Shown piece after piece: positions 29,135 to 38,347 of a stretch of 64,000 nt of DNA. The notes beneath the pieces are model-generated. The model worked only from the letters and a program-made list of their open reading frames with translations, did not search any database and was not told the DNA's origin. Where the stretch lies: contig NZ_CP074346.1 in the NCBI RefSeq assembly GCF_018343795.1, forward strand, positions 2,046,001 to 2,110,000. Direction: 5' to 3'. Made by a program: the position numbers and the translations under genes. The number at the start of each line of letters is the position of its first letter. The first letter of the stretch is position 1. This stretch comes from Phocoenobacter atlanticus subsp. cyclopteri (GTDB lineage: Bacteria > Pseudomonadota > Gammaproteobacteria > Enterobacterales > Pasteurellaceae).

Positions 29135-29157
29135 AAAGAGAGGATGGGGTTCAGCAC
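29135..29157 (-). promoter_or_regulatory. Conserved 23-base element upstream of gene I (copy 2)
   Basis: On the minus strand it reads GTGCTGAACCCC then ATCCTCTCTTT, with one mismatch to the copy at 17519-17541. It lies 42 bases upstream of the gene I start and may mark a late promoter or other phage control site. Confidence 0.5.
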
Positions 29158-29281
29158 CAGATTATGCTTAAAAATAAAGAATTGTTATTGATAAGAAGTT
29201 AAAACCCTTTTTAAAACGTTTTAAAACCGCTTTAAAAAATTTTAAAAAAAGTTATTCGTTAAATTATATCAATTAAAAAAT

Positions 29282-29300
29282 AACGCCCTTAATGGGCGTT
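29282..29300 (-). terminator. Terminator after gpG
   Basis: AACGCCC pairs with GGGCGTT over a 5-base loop. On the minus strand it is followed by ATTTTTT. It directly follows the gpG stop, separating that gene from the gene I operon. Confidence 0.7.
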
Positions 29301-29306
29301 TTAGGG

Positions 29307-29765
29307 CTATTTAATTAGATTTCTAAAATAGGTCTGAATATCATCAATAATATCTTTTTCGTCTTCGGAGGTTAAAGTTAAAAAAGGGCGTGCAGGAATT
29401 TTAACTTTTTTATTACGACCAGCCATTCCGCCGAATTGATGAATAGTGGCATATTGAAGGTTTGTGCCAACCGTTGCCGAATCATTATCAAAAGCAGCGG
29501 TAATACTATTTTTTAAAACACCTGTATCATTTAATATCTTGCCGTCTCTTTCAATAGCATTTCCATCTCTGTCTTTTCTTGGACGACGTGGTTTTATGCC
29601 CAACCATTTTGGGCGACCTTCTTCCTCGAAATTTTGCAATACCGCTTTTTCCATTCGGATTGCAAGCACACCCATTAACGCTTTGCGATTATCAGTTTTA
29701 TCAGCTAACTTATTTAATAAAGCAGTTACTGTATCGGCATTATTTAATTTCACTTTAATGATCAT
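29307..29765 (-). CDS. Virion morphogenesis protein (Mu gpG/gp31-like)
   Basis: A 152-residue tail completion / virion morphogenesis protein: VLAIRMEKAVLQNFEEEGRP, then KPRRPRKDRDGNA, ILNDTGVLKNSI and IHQFGGMAG with PARPFLTLTSED, all typical of the Mu gpG family. In intact Mu-like phages gp30 and the portal and terminase genes follow upstream; none is present here, so the prophage breaks just outside this gene. Confidence 0.9.
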   Translation of the reverse strand: MIIKVKLNNADTVTALLNKLADKTDNRKALMGVLAIRMEKAVLQNFEEEGRPKWLGIKPRRPRKDRDGNAIERDGKILNDTGVLKNSITAAFDNDSATVGTNLQYATIHQFGGMAGRNKKVKIPARPFLTLTSEDEKDIIDDIQTYFRNLIK

Positions 29766-29821
29766 TTTTACTTCCTGACTTATTTCTATTGATTTTTAAT
29801 TTAAACCTTGTTATATTTTGG

Positions 29822-29930
29822 CCAGCTACTAAAAAAGCGATGAATCTGGGTTCGCGGTCGAAAAGCTGAAACAGTGCTTGGGAATGTGTGTAGGAGCCCC
29901 CAGCCCTACTTGGTGGCTATTTTTTTAGCG
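29822..29930 (+). ncRNA. Structured RNA candidate, possibly phage C4-type antisense RNA
   Basis: About 110 bases with nested complementarity: CTAAAAAA (29829) with TTTTTTAG (29921), CTGGG (29847) with CCCAG (29899), and AGCC/GGCT forming a stem before TATTTTTTT. GC content is clearly above its surroundings and no protein is encoded. GTGTAGGAGCCCC followed by GGTGGCT and a T run is reminiscent of phage C4 antisense RNAs as I remember them; this is a weak identification. It ends just before the adhesin gene. Confidence 0.4.
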
Positions 29931-29952
29931 AAATTTATGTAAGGATACATAT

Positions 29953-30987
29953 ATGACAAAAATAAATAAACTTTCATTAGCTATACTAATGAGTTTCTCT
30001 CTCTCAAATACCTCTTTTGCAGTTGAAGCAGCCAAACCAAATATTGCATTAAATATCTCAAATATTATTTATCATACTGCAAATATTCCAGCCACTTTAT
30101 ACCGTCATAAAGAAACAATCGGGGAACTATTAAAAGGTGATATCATTAATCCTAATAGTGGTTTCATCGGTAGAATATTTGGTTTAGGAGAAAGTCTTGC
30201 AAATGGGAAAATTAGTAAAGTGATAAAGTTATCTTCTGATTTAGGAAAAGAAGTAACAAGTATTATTGATAATGCTGCTCAAATTAGAAATATTTCAGAA
30301 GAGAGCCTTCCTGGTGCATTTATCAATACTATTTATAATATACCTAATGAAGTAGTAAAAGCAACAAATAATATACTTGAAAAAACAGCAGATACTGTTG
30401 TTGAAAGAAGTTCAAATTATAAAGAAGCAAAAGAAACAATCGCTAAAAACAAAAAGGAAATTGAGCAAGATAAGAAGCAAATCGAAATTATAGGAAAAAA
30501 TAATCAAGGTTTGCAAAAAGAAGTAAAAAATATAACTCAAAAAGTGAATGATTATGGAGTAGAAATCAATCAAGTTAAAGAAAAAACAAAAGTTGTTGAG
30601 AAAAGTACTCGTGATGTACTAGAAAATGTAAGAGGTACACAGCAATTGCTCTCTACAAATACAAATCTTATTAGAAATAATACTAATGAAATTAACCATA
30701 TTAAAACTGATCTAAATAACCGTTACAATCAAGTAAATAATAAAGTGAAGCATAATCGTAATACCAGTAGTAGAGGTATTGCAAGTATTGCTGCTATGTC
30801 AAATATCCCTCTTCCTGCTATTGTAGGGAAAACAACTGTTGGTATTGGTATTGGTCATTATGATCAGAAAACAGCACTTGCAGCAGGTGTAGGGCGTTAT
30901 TATGAAAATGGAACCGCAATGAAACTTTCAGTAGGCTTAGCTGGTTCACAATTATCAGTAGGTGGCGGTGTTTCTTACTCATTCTAA
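29953..30987 (+). CDS. Small trimeric autotransporter adhesin (YadA-like)
   Basis: A 344-residue surface protein. Residues 1-23 are a signal peptide ending SNTSFA. Residues about 150-270 are a heptad-rich coiled-coil stalk (K/E/N-rich, with KNITQKVNDYGVEI). Residues about 275-344 are the YadA membrane anchor: SSRGIASIAAMSNIPLP, then VGIGIGHYDQKTALAAGVG and the terminal SVGGGVSYSF with final Phe. It has no large head domain, so it is a short member. AAGGA lies 9 bases before ATG. It sits between the prophage end and ychJ and was probably acquired with this region. Confidence 0.85.
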   Translation: MTKINKLSLAILMSFSLSNTSFAVEAAKPNIALNISNIIYHTANIPATLYRHKETIGELLKGDIINPNSGFIGRIFGLGESLANGKISKVIKLSSDLGKEVTSIIDNAAQIRNISEESLPGAFINTIYNIPNEVVKATNNILEKTADTVVERSSNYKEAKETIAKNKKEIEQDKKQIEIIGKNNQGLQKEVKNITQKVNDYGVEINQVKEKTKVVEKSTRDVLENVRGTQQLLSTNTNLIRNNTNEINHIKTDLNNRYNQVNNKVKHNRNTSSRGIASIAAMSNIPLPAIVGKTTVGIGIGHYDQKTALAAGVGRYYENGTAMKLSVGLAGSQLSVGGGVSYSF

Positions 30988-31017
30988 ATAAAAATTGTAT
31001 TTATTTAAAATTTTATA

Positions 31018-31054
31018 CCTCTTAGGACTATTTTTAGTGTTAAGAGGTTTTTTA
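31018..31054 (+). terminator. Terminator after the YadA-like gene
   Basis: CCTCTTA (31018) pairs with TAAGAGG (31041) and is followed by TTTTTTAT. Confidence 0.7.
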
Positions 31055-31444
31055 TACATTCGGATCCACAAAATACCATTTATTCCCTTTATAAATAAAA
31101 AGCGATAATTCGTGGTGTTCTGCTATTTTTTGCTCAGTTTTGAAATAAGCCTTAAATTCTACCGTTGCTCTGTTTTTAGCAAACGTAGGATTATGCGCCA
31201 CAATCTCTAAACCACACCATTTAGTCATTTTAGCCCATTGTTCCATTGCGGATTTATCTAAGTGTTTTTGCTGACTTGGTAGGGTGGTTTCTACAATATA
31301 ATTAATATTGATCAGCGTATAAGCACTGTAACGTGAACGCATTAGCTGTTCGGCGGTGAGTGGTTTTGCGATGTGTTGATGAAAAGGTTCGCAACATTCG
31401 GCGTAACTTTTGTTTGATTGACAAGGGCAAGGTTTATGATTCAT
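31052..31444 (-). CDS. YchJ-family SEC-C motif protein, copy B
   Basis: A 130-residue YchJ/UPF0225 protein with the zinc motif CPCQSNKSYAECCEPFH near its start. It is divergent from prfA, separated by 116 bases. It differs from copy A at eight positions (for example IAKPL against FATPL). As this copy has a normal upstream region it is taken as the native one. Function is unknown. Confidence 0.88.
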   Translation of the reverse strand: MNHKPCPCQSNKSYAECCEPFHQHIAKPLTAEQLMRSRYSAYTLININYIVETTLPSQQKHLDKSAMEQWAKMTKWCGLEIVAHNPTFAKNRATVEFKAYFKTEQKIAEHHELSLFIYKGNKWYFVDPNV

Positions 31445-31560
31445 TTTCGATTTTATCCACAGTAAAAAGTAATATTATACAAGCAATTTAGGTGATTTTC
31501 CGTTACAATAAGCGGTCATTTTTATATTAAATTTTACAAAAAATAGCTGAAAATAAAATT

Positions 31561-32637
31561 ATGAAACAATCAATTATTACAAAATTAGAAAGCCTAACGG
31601 AACGTTATGAAGAATTACAAGCTTTGTTAGGTGATGCGGGTATTATCAGTGATCAAGACAAGTTTCGAACCTATTCAAAAGAATATTCACAGCTTGAAGA
31701 TGTGGTTAAAACTTTTTCTCAATGGCAACAATTACAAGAAAATATTGAAGAAGCAAAAATCTTGTTAAACGATCCAACAATGAAAGAAATGGCGGAAGAA
31801 GAAATTGCCGAAAGCGAAGCACAAATTCCTGAACTTGAACAGCAACTGCAAATTCTATTATTACCAAAAGATCCAAATGATGAATATAATTGTTACTTAG
31901 AGATCCGTGCAGGAACGGGTGGCGATGAAGCAGGGATTTTTGCGGGGGATTTATACCGTATGTATTCTCGCTACGCAGAAAACCAACGCTGGCGTGTCGA
32001 AGAAATATCGGCAAGTGAAAGTGAGCAAGGCGGATATAAAGAAATCATTGTGAAAATCAGTGGCGATAGCGTTTACGGTAAGTTGAAATTTGAGTCAGGC
32101 GGTCATCGTGTGCAACGTGTACCAAAAACCGAATCGCAAGGACGAATTCATACTTCGGCTTGTACAGTTGCGGTTATGCCTGAGTTACCAGAATCAGAAT
32201 TGCCAGAAATCAATCCATCTGATTTGAAAATTGATACTTTCCGTGCGTCGGGGGCAGGTGGTCAGCACGTTAATACCACCGATTCTGCGGTGCGTATTAC
32301 TCACTTACCAACAGGTATCGTGGTTGAGTGTCAAGACGAACGTTCACAGCACAAAAACAAAGCCAAAGCAATGTCGGTGCTTGCCTCTCGTATCGTTCAA
32401 GCTGAGCAAGAACGTCAAGCTGCACAACAAGCAGACACTCGCCGTAACCTGTTAGGTTCAGGGGATCGCAGTGATAAAATCCGTACTTATAACTACCCAC
32501 AAGGTCGTGTAACGGATCACCGTATCAACTTAACATTATACCGTTTAGATGAAGTGATGAATGGCAAAATGGAAGAATTAATCCAGCCGATTATTACTGA
32601 ATATCAAGCGGATCAGTTGGCGGCATTGTCGGAATAA
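31561..32637 (+). CDS. prfA: Peptide chain release factor 1
   Basis: A 358-residue RF1 that ends translation at UAA and UAG. The stop-codon reading PxT motif is PKT in [11 protein letters not shown], and the GGQ motif is in [14 protein letters not shown], where Gln is methylated by PrmC. Length and ends are normal. The usual partner prmC does not follow here. A second reading frame inside is a shadow. Confidence 0.97.
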   Translation: MKQSIITKLESLTERYEELQALLGDAGIISDQDKFRTYSKEYSQLEDVVKTFSQWQQLQENIEEAKILLNDPTMKEMAEEEIAESEAQIPELEQQLQILLLPKDPNDEYNCYLEIRAGTGGDEAGIFAGDLYRMYSRYAENQRWRVEEISASESEQGGYKEIIVKISGDSVYGKLKFESGGHRVQRVPKTESQGRIHTSACTVAVMPELPESELPEINPSDLKIDTFRASGAGGQHVNTTDSAVRITHLPTGIVVECQDERSQHKNKAKAMSVLASRIVQAEQERQAAQQADTRRNLLGSGDRSDKIRTYNYPQGRVTDHRINLTLYRLDEVMNGKMEELIQPIITEYQADQLAALSE

Positions 32638-32661
32638 TTACTTTCAATAAAGAAGGAATAT

Positions 32662-33174
32662 ATGTCTTTAGAAGTTAAGAAAAAGAGAACACAAGAGATT
32701 GGTGGCTGGTTAGTTTTATTAGGAATAACCATTATTCTTAGCTTTCTTAAAATAATTTATTTTATTTCACAAAATCTTTACCCTTTTCTAAATGACGGTT
32801 ATTTAGAGTTATTTACATCTACAAACTCTGAATATTATATTCCTTACTTTATGCCTTTATTTATTTTTGAATTAACTTTTAATATTATATTTCTACTTTT
32901 GTGGTTTTATGTATGTGCTTTATTTTTTTCAAAAAATTATAAATTTCCAAAGTATTATATTTATATATTACTAGCTAACTTAGGATTTGTTACTTCAGAT
33001 ACTTTTTTAAGTTTTTCTGTTATGAATGGTTTTATGCCTAATAGTGAATTTTTTGATAAAGAAACTATAACACCTATTATCAAGCTAATTATTAGTTGTG
33101 CTATATGGATTCCATACCTTAAGTACTCAAAAAGGGTAAAAAATACCTTTGTAGAAAAGAAACCTATTGAATAA
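32662..33174 (+). CDS. DUF2569-type inner membrane protein
   Basis: A 170-residue protein with four predicted membrane segments (about residues 15-35, 65-95, 105-125 and 140-160) and the opening EIGGWLVLLGITI that marks DUF2569. Function is unknown. It starts 25 bases after prfA with AGAAGGA before ATG, so it may be read from the prfA transcript. Confidence 0.7.
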   Translation: MSLEVKKKRTQEIGGWLVLLGITIILSFLKIIYFISQNLYPFLNDGYLELFTSTNSEYYIPYFMPLFIFELTFNIIFLLLWFYVCALFFSKNYKFPKYYIYILLANLGFVTSDTFLSFSVMNGFMPNSEFFDKETITPIIKLIISCAIWIPYLKYSKRVKNTFVEKKPIE

Positions 33175-33202
33175 ATAACTCTGTGTTTGAAAACTAATTA
33201 TT

Positions 33203-33211
33203 ACAAGCGGT
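33203..33211 (+). repeat. DNA uptake word ACAAGCGGT
   Basis: Nine-base core of the Actinobacillus-type uptake sequence, followed by C as in the longer consensus. Other copies seen: 40418-40426 on the plus strand; 17583-17591, 23263-23271 and 48580-48588 on the minus strand. Confidence 0.6.
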
Positions 33212-33289
33212 CACTTTATTCACCCAATTTGCAAATTTTTGAATAAATCCTACCGCTTATTTTTTATAAAAATCAATAGATTACATTAT

Positions 33290-33475
33290 TAATGTAGGGG
33301 CGTGATTAGCAAACTTGTTTGCGTATATCCGCCCGTTGCTCGATATAAAAATTATCACAAAACATTATTAGGCATCAATATAGCGGGTAGATCAAATCGA
33401 AAATTTACACATTTAATATTTTACATATAGACAGGGCTTGCCCTGTCTATACAATATATTTATACATCAATGGGT
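33290..33475 (+). repeat. Dispersed repeat, uninterrupted copy
   Basis: This sequence matches the DNA on both sides of the IS30 element at 61409-62471: CCGTTGCTC-ATATAA, ACATTATTAG, TAGATCAAAT, TTTAATATTTTA, and a GACAGGGC/GCCCTGTC palindrome (33430-33447) before ATACATCAATGGG. No gene is seen between the DUF2569 gene and rpmG (33175-33585). The palindrome may act as a terminator. Confidence 0.65.
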
Positions 33476-33542
33476 GGTTATATTAAAAAATGAATGAAAT
33501 TCGCTTAAACAGAAAATCTTATCATCCTAATGCCATAAAAAA

Positions 33543-33560
33543 ACCCAGCAAAAGCTGGGT
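33543..33560 (-). terminator. Terminator after rpmG
   Basis: ACCCAGC pairs with GCTGGGT over AAAA; the minus strand continues with a run of seven T. Confidence 0.8.
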
Positions 33561-33585
33561 TTTAAATTTTGATATATAAAGAAAA

Positions 33586-33756
33586 TTATTTGATTTTTGC
33601 TTCTTTATACATAACGTGTTTACGCACAACAGGATCATATTTTTTGATCTCCATTTTACCTGGCATATTACGTTTGTTTTTATCAGTAGTGTAGAAGTGA
33701 CCTGTTTCAGCACTAGACACTAATTTAATTTTTTCACGATTACCTTTAGCTGCCAT
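33586..33756 (-). CDS. rpmG: 50S ribosomal protein L33
   Basis: A 56-residue ribosomal protein read from the minus strand, [20 protein letters not shown] at the start and a [14 protein letters not shown] end. It is the cysteine-free form of L33. It follows rpmB by 11 bases in the conserved rpmB-rpmG order and is closed by a terminator. Confidence 0.95.
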   Translation of the reverse strand: MAAKGNREKIKLVSSAETGHFYTTDKNKRNMPGKMEIKKYDPVVRKHVMYKEAKIK

Positions 33757-33767
33757 TGTTTAGCTCC

Positions 33768-34004
33768 TTAGATTTTTTCGCCACGAGCACGAATATCAGC
33801 TAAAACTGCATCGATGCCTTTTTTATCAATAATACGCATACCTTTCGCTGTTAAGCGTAAAGTTACGAAACGTTTTTCACTTTCAACCCAAAAACGGTGA
33901 GAGTGAAGATTAGGTAAGAAACGACGGCGAGTCGCATTCATTGCGTGTGAGCGGTTATTCCCCACTGCAGGACGCTTGCCTGTTACTTGACAGACTCTAG
34001 ACAT
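33768..34004 (-). CDS. rpmB: 50S ribosomal protein L28
   Basis: A 78-residue L28: [20 protein letters not shown], then [20 protein letters not shown]. Length is standard. It is the first gene of rpmB-rpmG, with a strong promoter at 34128-34156. Confidence 0.97.
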   Translation of the reverse strand: MSRVCQVTGKRPAVGNNRSHAMNATRRRFLPNLHSHRFWVESEKRFVTLRLTAKGMRIIDKKGIDAVLADIRARGEKI

Positions 34005-34127
34005 TGTTATTCTCCAATAATTTGCTTAAGCTTAAGTTAAATGGTTCGGGTATCAAAAACATATTAATTATGCTTTTGTACCTCGTCAGGCATATACCCA
34101 ATCCACCGACTACTATAAAGACTGGCG

Positions 34128-34156
34128 ATTATACTTTGTTTATTTACTGCATTCAA
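34128..34156 (-). promoter_or_regulatory. Promoter of rpmB-rpmG
   Basis: Minus-strand TTGAAT (34151-34156), 17 bases, TATAAT (34128-34133). Start site would be about 115 bases upstream of rpmB. Confidence 0.7.
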
Positions 34157-34170
34157 GTATTGTTCATCTT

Positions 34171-34839
34171 TTAGGTTAATTTTTCCTCTTCAAAAGAAAA
34201 ATAACTTCCTTTTCCAATAATAATATGATCAAGAAAGCGAATATCAACTAATTCACAGGCCATTTCAATTTTATTCGTAAGAATTCTGTCTGATTCACTT
34301 GGCGTGCAATTACCTGATGGATGATTGTGTGCAACAATGATGGCAGCAGAGTTACATTTTAACGCTTCTTTAATTATTTCACGAGGATGAACACTTGCTT
34401 GATTAATTGTGCCATAAAACATTTTTTCAGCTTTAATCACTTGATGTTGATTATCTAAAAAAATAACCATAAAAATTTCTCTCTCACTCTCTTCTAATTC
34501 AGATTGAAAATACATTACTGCAAGATAAGGTTCACTAATCACTTCTGTAAATTTAATTTTTTGGTTGAGATAACGTTTTGTCATCTCTTTTGTTGCTTGA
34601 AGTTGAATAAATTGCGTTTGTCCTAAGCCTTTAATTTCACAAAATTCTGTTAAATTTGCAGTAAGTAATCCTCTCAAAGAACCAAATTTATTTAGTACAT
34701 TTTCTGAAAGTTGCATCACGGGTAATCCTTTAATGCCAGTACGTAAAAAAATGGCAAGAAGCTCACTATCTGTTAATGTTTCAGCACCAAATTTTAGAAG
34801 TTTCTCTCGTGGCATCAATGGTTCTAGTAACTTAGTCAT
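34171..34839 (-). CDS. radC: RadC-family JAB/MPN protein
   Basis: A 222-residue RadC. N-terminal HhH-like part (TEFCEIKGLGQTQFIQL) and C-terminal JAB metal motif AHNHPSGNCTPSESD with HPREI before it. I chose ATG 34839 (MTKLLEPLMPREKLL) because AGGA precedes it; the frame extends upstream but would add a non-family hydrophobic end. Despite the name, RadC is not a proven repair enzyme. In H. influenzae it belongs to the competence regulon, and a CRP-S-like site lies upstream here too. Confidence 0.92.
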   Translation of the reverse strand: MTKLLEPLMPREKLLKFGAETLTDSELLAIFLRTGIKGLPVMQLSENVLNKFGSLRGLLTANLTEFCEIKGLGQTQFIQLQATKEMTKRYLNQKIKFTEVISEPYLAVMYFQSELEESEREIFMVIFLDNQHQVIKAEKMFYGTINQASVHPREIIKEALKCNSAAIIVAHNHPSGNCTPSESDRILTNKIEMACELVDIRFLDHIIIGKGSYFSFEEEKLT

Positions 34840-34917
34840 TATTATCCTATTAAAATGGAACAAATAGAAAAATAATAATCTGAGTAATAAATAGATACAA
34901 AAAAGAAAATATAATCT

Positions 34918-34933
34918 TTCGATCAAGATCGCA
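34918..34933 (-). promoter_or_regulatory. CRP-S-like competence site upstream of radC
   Basis: TTCGA-N6-TCGCA, one base from the CRP-S core TGCGA-N6-TCGCA that needs both CRP and Sxy/TfoX. It is 79 bases upstream of the chosen radC start. Confidence 0.65.
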
Positions 34934-35011
34934 AAAATAAACTATTGTGAGTAACTCCTTATTTTCGTAGAATACTCACTCTGACGTTTGTTTAAATAGG
35001 TAAATAGCTTA

Positions 35012-36217
35012 ATGTTGAAATCAAAGAAAATTGTTGTAGGAATAACGGGTGGTATTGCGGCTTACAAAACAATAGAACTTATTCGTTTACTTAAAAAAGC
35101 CAATGCTGAAGTTCGTGTTGTATTAACCTCTGCAGCAGAGGCTTTTGTGACGCCATTAACTTTACAAGCAATTTCAGGTAATACTGTGGCAACGTCATTA
35201 TTAGATCCACAAGCTGAATTGGCAATGGGGCATATTGAATTAGCAAAATGGGCTGATGCGATTGTTATAGCCCCCACAACGGCAGATTTTATGGCTCGTT
35301 TACGAATTGGAATGGGTAATGATTTGCTTTCTACACTCTGTTTGGCAACCACTGCTCCTATTTTTATTGCTCCAGCAATGAATAAGCAGATGTATAAGCG
35401 GTCAGTTGTTCAACAAAATTTACAAAATTTAATCCACGAACAGGGTGTTTATTGCATTGGTCCAAATAAGGGTGAACAAGCTTGTGGGGATAATGGCTTT
35501 GGGCGAATGTCAGAGCCTACTGAAATTTATTATCACCTTGAACAATTTTTTACAAAGAAACAAGATTTACAACACTTAACTATTACAATTACGGCAGGTC
35601 CTACCCGAGAGCCAATTGATCCAGTACGTTATATTAGTAATCATAGCTCTGGTAAAATGGGGTTTTCCATTGCAAAAGCGTTTGCAGATCGGGGGGCGAC
35701 AGTTACTCTAATTTCAGGATCTGTAAATTTGAATACACCGGATAATGTGCAACGAATAAATGTCATTTCTGCAATGGAAATGGAAAAAGAAGCGATTAAA
35801 TTTGCACAGCAAAGTGATATTTTTATTGGCTGTGCTGCTGTTGCTGATTATCGAGTAGCAGAGGTAGCGACACAAAAAATCAAAAAAACAGATAAAAATA
35901 ATGAAATAACCCTCAAATTAATCAAAAATCCTGATATTATTTCAAATGTTGCTAACCTTAAAGAAAATAGACCTTTTGTTGTCGGCTTTGCTGCAGAAAC
36001 GCAAGATGTTGAGCATTATGCAAAAAGTAAATTAGAACGTAAAAATTTGGATTTAATTTGTGCAAATGATGTTTCAAATGGACAAGTTTTTAATAGCGAT
36101 CAAAATAGCTTGCATTTATTTTGGCAAAAAAATGATAAAATCTTACCGCTTGCTGATAAATTAATATTAGCAGAACGATTAGTGGATGAAATAATAAGTA
36201 TATATAAGGAAAAGTAG
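35012..36217 (+). CDS. coaBC: Bifunctional phosphopantothenoylcysteine decarboxylase / phosphopantothenate-cysteine ligase
   Basis: A 401-residue CoaBC (Dfp) for two steps of coenzyme A synthesis. The N-terminal flavoprotein decarboxylase has [17 protein letters not shown], the catalytic His in [20 protein letters not shown] and the CGDNGFGRM flap. The C-terminal ligase has [21 protein letters not shown] and KIKK. It is first of coaBC-dut-slmA; its stop TAG shares the G with the GTG start of dut. Confidence 0.96.
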   Translation: MLKSKKIVVGITGGIAAYKTIELIRLLKKANAEVRVVLTSAAEAFVTPLTLQAISGNTVATSLLDPQAELAMGHIELAKWADAIVIAPTTADFMARLRIGMGNDLLSTLCLATTAPIFIAPAMNKQMYKRSVVQQNLQNLIHEQGVYCIGPNKGEQACGDNGFGRMSEPTEIYYHLEQFFTKKQDLQHLTITITAGPTREPIDPVRYISNHSSGKMGFSIAKAFADRGATVTLISGSVNLNTPDNVQRINVISAMEMEKEAIKFAQQSDIFIGCAAVADYRVAEVATQKIKKTDKNNEITLKLIKNPDIISNVANLKENRPFVVGFAAETQDVEHYAKSKLERKNLDLICANDVSNGQVFNSDQNSLHLFWQKNDKILPLADKLILAERLVDEIISIYKEK

Positions 36218-36672
36218 TGAAACAGATTGATTTAAAAGTGTTAGATAAACGTATAGGAACAGAATTTCCATTACCGAGCTATGCAACTGAGGGTTCCGCA
36301 GGGCTTGATTTACGTGCATTAATTGAAGAAAAAATGATTGTTGAAGCGGGACAAACAGTGTTAATTCCAACAGGAATTTCTATTTATATCGCAGATCCTA
36401 ATTTGGCAGCAGTCATTTTACCTCGTTCAGGATTAGGGCATAAAAATGGCATTGTATTGGGTAACTTAGTTGGGTTGGTTGATTCAGACTATCAAGGTCC
36501 TTTGATGGTGTCTTTGTGGAATAGAAGTAATCAACCATTTACCGTTGAAATAGGTGATCGTATTGCACAATTAGTCTTTGTTCCTGTTGTTCAAGCCAGT
36601 TTTAATGTAGTAGAAGAATTTAATCAAACAGAGCGTGGTGAAGGTGGCTTTGGTCATTCAGGAAAACAATAG
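36217..36672 (+). CDS. dut: Deoxyuridine 5'-triphosphate nucleotidohydrolase
   Basis: A 151-residue trimeric dUTPase that removes dUTP and supplies dUMP. The conserved motifs are seen in order: [43 protein letters not shown] and the C-terminal GGFGHSGKQ arm. It starts with GTG overlapping the coaBC stop, so it is translationally coupled. Confidence 0.97.
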   Translation: MKQIDLKVLDKRIGTEFPLPSYATEGSAGLDLRALIEEKMIVEAGQTVLIPTGISIYIADPNLAAVILPRSGLGHKNGIVLGNLVGLVDSDYQGPLMVSLWNRSNQPFTVEIGDRIAQLVFVPVVQASFNVVEEFNQTERGEGGFGHSGKQ

Positions 36673-36681
36673 GATGTTATT

Positions 36682-37293
36682 ATGATAGAACCAATAATAA
36701 AAATGCCTAAAAAATCAGTAAAAGAACGTCAACAACAAGTTTTAGAAGTATTATTAACATTATTAAACTCTGAGGAAGGAATGCAGCGTATAACAACAGA
36801 TCGCCTTTCCAAAGCTGTAGGTGTGTCTGAAGGCGCTTTATATCGCTATTATCCAAGTAAAACTAAAATGTTTGAAGCATTATTAGATAGTATTGAAGCT
36901 GCATTAATCAGTCAAATCAAAACTGTTATCCAGAGAGAAGAGAGTACACTATCACGGATTAAAGTTATTCTTTACACCATATTAGAATTTGCTAGAAAAA
37001 ATCCAGGCGTGACACGTATTTTAACAGGACACGCATTGATGTTTGAAGATGATTTACTGAAAATGCGAGTAGCCAAATTTTTTGATGGTTTAGAATTACA
37101 ATTTACAAATATTCTACAAATGAGAAAATTACGAGAAGGGCGTGCTTTTGACACCGATATTAGAATACTTTCTGTTTTTCTTATTAATTTTTGTGAAGGG
37201 CAATTTTTACGCTTAGTTCGTTCAAATTTTCGCTATGATCAATTCCAAAACTTTGAGAAACAATGGCGATTAATTAAACCTCTTTTTGAGTGA
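36682..37293 (+). CDS. slmA: Nucleoid occlusion factor SlmA
   Basis: A 203-residue TetR-fold protein. DNA-binding helices at residues 35-60 ([20 protein letters not shown]) and a ligand-domain-like C-terminal half. It binds sites on the chromosome and blocks FtsZ assembly over DNA. Location after coaBC-dut is the conserved gammaproteobacterial arrangement, 9 bases from dut. Confidence 0.93.
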   Translation: MIEPIIKMPKKSVKERQQQVLEVLLTLLNSEEGMQRITTDRLSKAVGVSEGALYRYYPSKTKMFEALLDSIEAALISQIKTVIQREESTLSRIKVILYTILEFARKNPGVTRILTGHALMFEDDLLKMRVAKFFDGLELQFTNILQMRKLREGRAFDTDIRILSVFLINFCEGQFLRLVRSNFRYDQFQNFEKQWRLIKPLFE

Positions 37294-37300
37294 GAAATCA

Positions 37301-37519
37301 ATGATAATTCCTTGGAAAAGTATTCCCTCAGAGACTTTAGATAATATTTTAGAGTCCTTCATTATGCGAGAAGGGACAGATTATGGTGAAGTTGAACGTT
37401 CAATGGAAGAAAAAAAAGAATGTTTATTACAATTAATTTATTCCGAGCAAGCTGTTATTGTATGGTCTGAATTACATCAAAGTTTAGATATTAAAGATCG
37501 CCAATCTTTTTTTGGTTAA
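37301..37519 (+). CDS. YheU-like UPF0270 protein
   Basis: A 72-residue protein, MIIPWKSIPSETLDNILESF at the start and REGTDYGEVERSMEEKK in the middle, which are the UPF0270 signature. Start at Met in MIIPW is preferred as in other family members; an upstream in-frame ATG at 37286 would overlap slmA. Function is unknown. It lies directly upstream of crp, as yheU neighbours do in several relatives. Confidence 0.82.
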   Translation: MIIPWKSIPSETLDNILESFIMREGTDYGEVERSMEEKKECLLQLIYSEQAVIVWSELHQSLDIKDRQSFFG

Positions 37520-37588
37520 AATATAATGGCTGTGTTAGACTAACCCATATAATATTTTTGTTTTATTCAACCAATAGAGACATTATTT

Positions 37589-38254
37589 ATGCAAGATATT
37601 TCACTTGTTATACCTCAACCAGTTCCAATAAAACCATCAGATGTTTCAACGTTAGAGTGGTTTTTAACTTATTGTCACGTACATCGTTATCCTTCAAAAA
37701 CAACGTTAATTCACGCAGGTGAAAAAGCAGACACACTTTATTACATCGTTAGTGGTTCAGTTTCTGTTTTTGTAAAAGATGAAGAAGGCAAAGAGATGAT
37801 TTTATCTAACCTATGCGAAGGTGAATTTGTTGGTGAAATCAGTCTATTTGAAGAGGATATCTCTAGACGAACTGCATCGGTTAAAACAATAGGAGCTTGT
37901 GAAATTGCTGAAATTCCTTATACAAAATTCAAACAATTAATTCATTTAAATCCAGATATTTTGATGTATCTTTCTGCTCAGATGGCTCGTCGTTTACGCC
38001 AAACCTCTATGCAAGCAAGTAATCTTGCCTTTTTAGATGTAACAGGGCGTATTGCTCAAACACTAATGAGTTTAACAAGACAGCCAGATGCAATGACTCA
38101 CCCCGATGGAATGCAAATTAAAATTACCCGTCAGGAGATTGGGCAAATGGTCGGCTGTTCACGTGAAACTGTTGGACGAATACTGAAAATGTTAGAAAAT
38201 GATGGATTGATCTCAGCACACGGTAAAACTGTTGTGGTTTATGGTTCGAGATAG
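37589..38254 (+). CDS. crp: cAMP receptor protein
   Basis: A 221-residue CRP, global regulator responding to cAMP. cAMP pocket at [13 protein letters not shown] with Arg and Thr in SRRTASV, dimer helix [20 protein letters not shown], and the recognition helix [19 protein letters not shown], identical in its key RETVGR residues to E. coli. The N-terminus is about 10 residues longer than in E. coli. It would act at the CRP-S sites near radC and comM and probably at glpT. Confidence 0.97.
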   Translation: MQDISLVIPQPVPIKPSDVSTLEWFLTYCHVHRYPSKTTLIHAGEKADTLYYIVSGSVSVFVKDEEGKEMILSNLCEGEFVGEISLFEEDISRRTASVKTIGACEIAEIPYTKFKQLIHLNPDILMYLSAQMARRLRQTSMQASNLAFLDVTGRIAQTLMSLTRQPDAMTHPDGMQIKITRQEIGQMVGCSRETVGRILKMLENDGLISAHGKTVVVYGSR

Positions 38255-38295
38255 TTTATGAAATAATCTTTGGATTATAGATAGTAAAGATAGAA

Positions 38296-38323
38296 AAAAG
38301 GCTTGGGATTTCCCAAGCCTTTT
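38296..38323. terminator. Bidirectional terminator between crp and rplS
   Basis: AAAAGGCTTGGGA pairs perfectly with TCCCAAGCCTTTT over TT. A and T runs lie on both sides, fitting convergent crp and rplS. Confidence 0.85.
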
Positions 38324-38347
38324 GTTTTCTGCATTATTAAGCAAAAA

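Larger units (their letters stand above)
11140..29765 (-). mobile_element. Mu/FluMu-like prophage remnant, late half only
   Basis: Genes on the minus strand follow Mu order from head to tail: gpG, I/Z, T, gp35-like, gp36, gp37, gp38, sheath, tube, gp41 with its frameshift extension, tape measure, gp43, gp44, gp45, gp46, gp47, gp48, fibre, fibre assembly, then com and DNA methylases. Missing are transposase A/B, repressor, Mor/C, lysis, terminase, portal and gp30, so it cannot replicate alone. The left edge is set at TG 11140, the usual Mu terminal dinucleotide, but I cannot prove the end. The right edge is where homology stops after gpG. Confidence 0.85.

Noticed and set aside
11140-29765. 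A complete inducible Mu-like phage
   Set aside because: Transposase, repressor, Mor/C, lysis, terminase and portal genes are all absent from the window side that should hold them, and the sequence changes to a YadA gene and ychJ.
33430-33447. GACAGGGC/GCCCTGTC palindrome as an operator
   Set aside because: It recurs inside the dispersed repeat and is better explained as part of that element or as a weak terminator.
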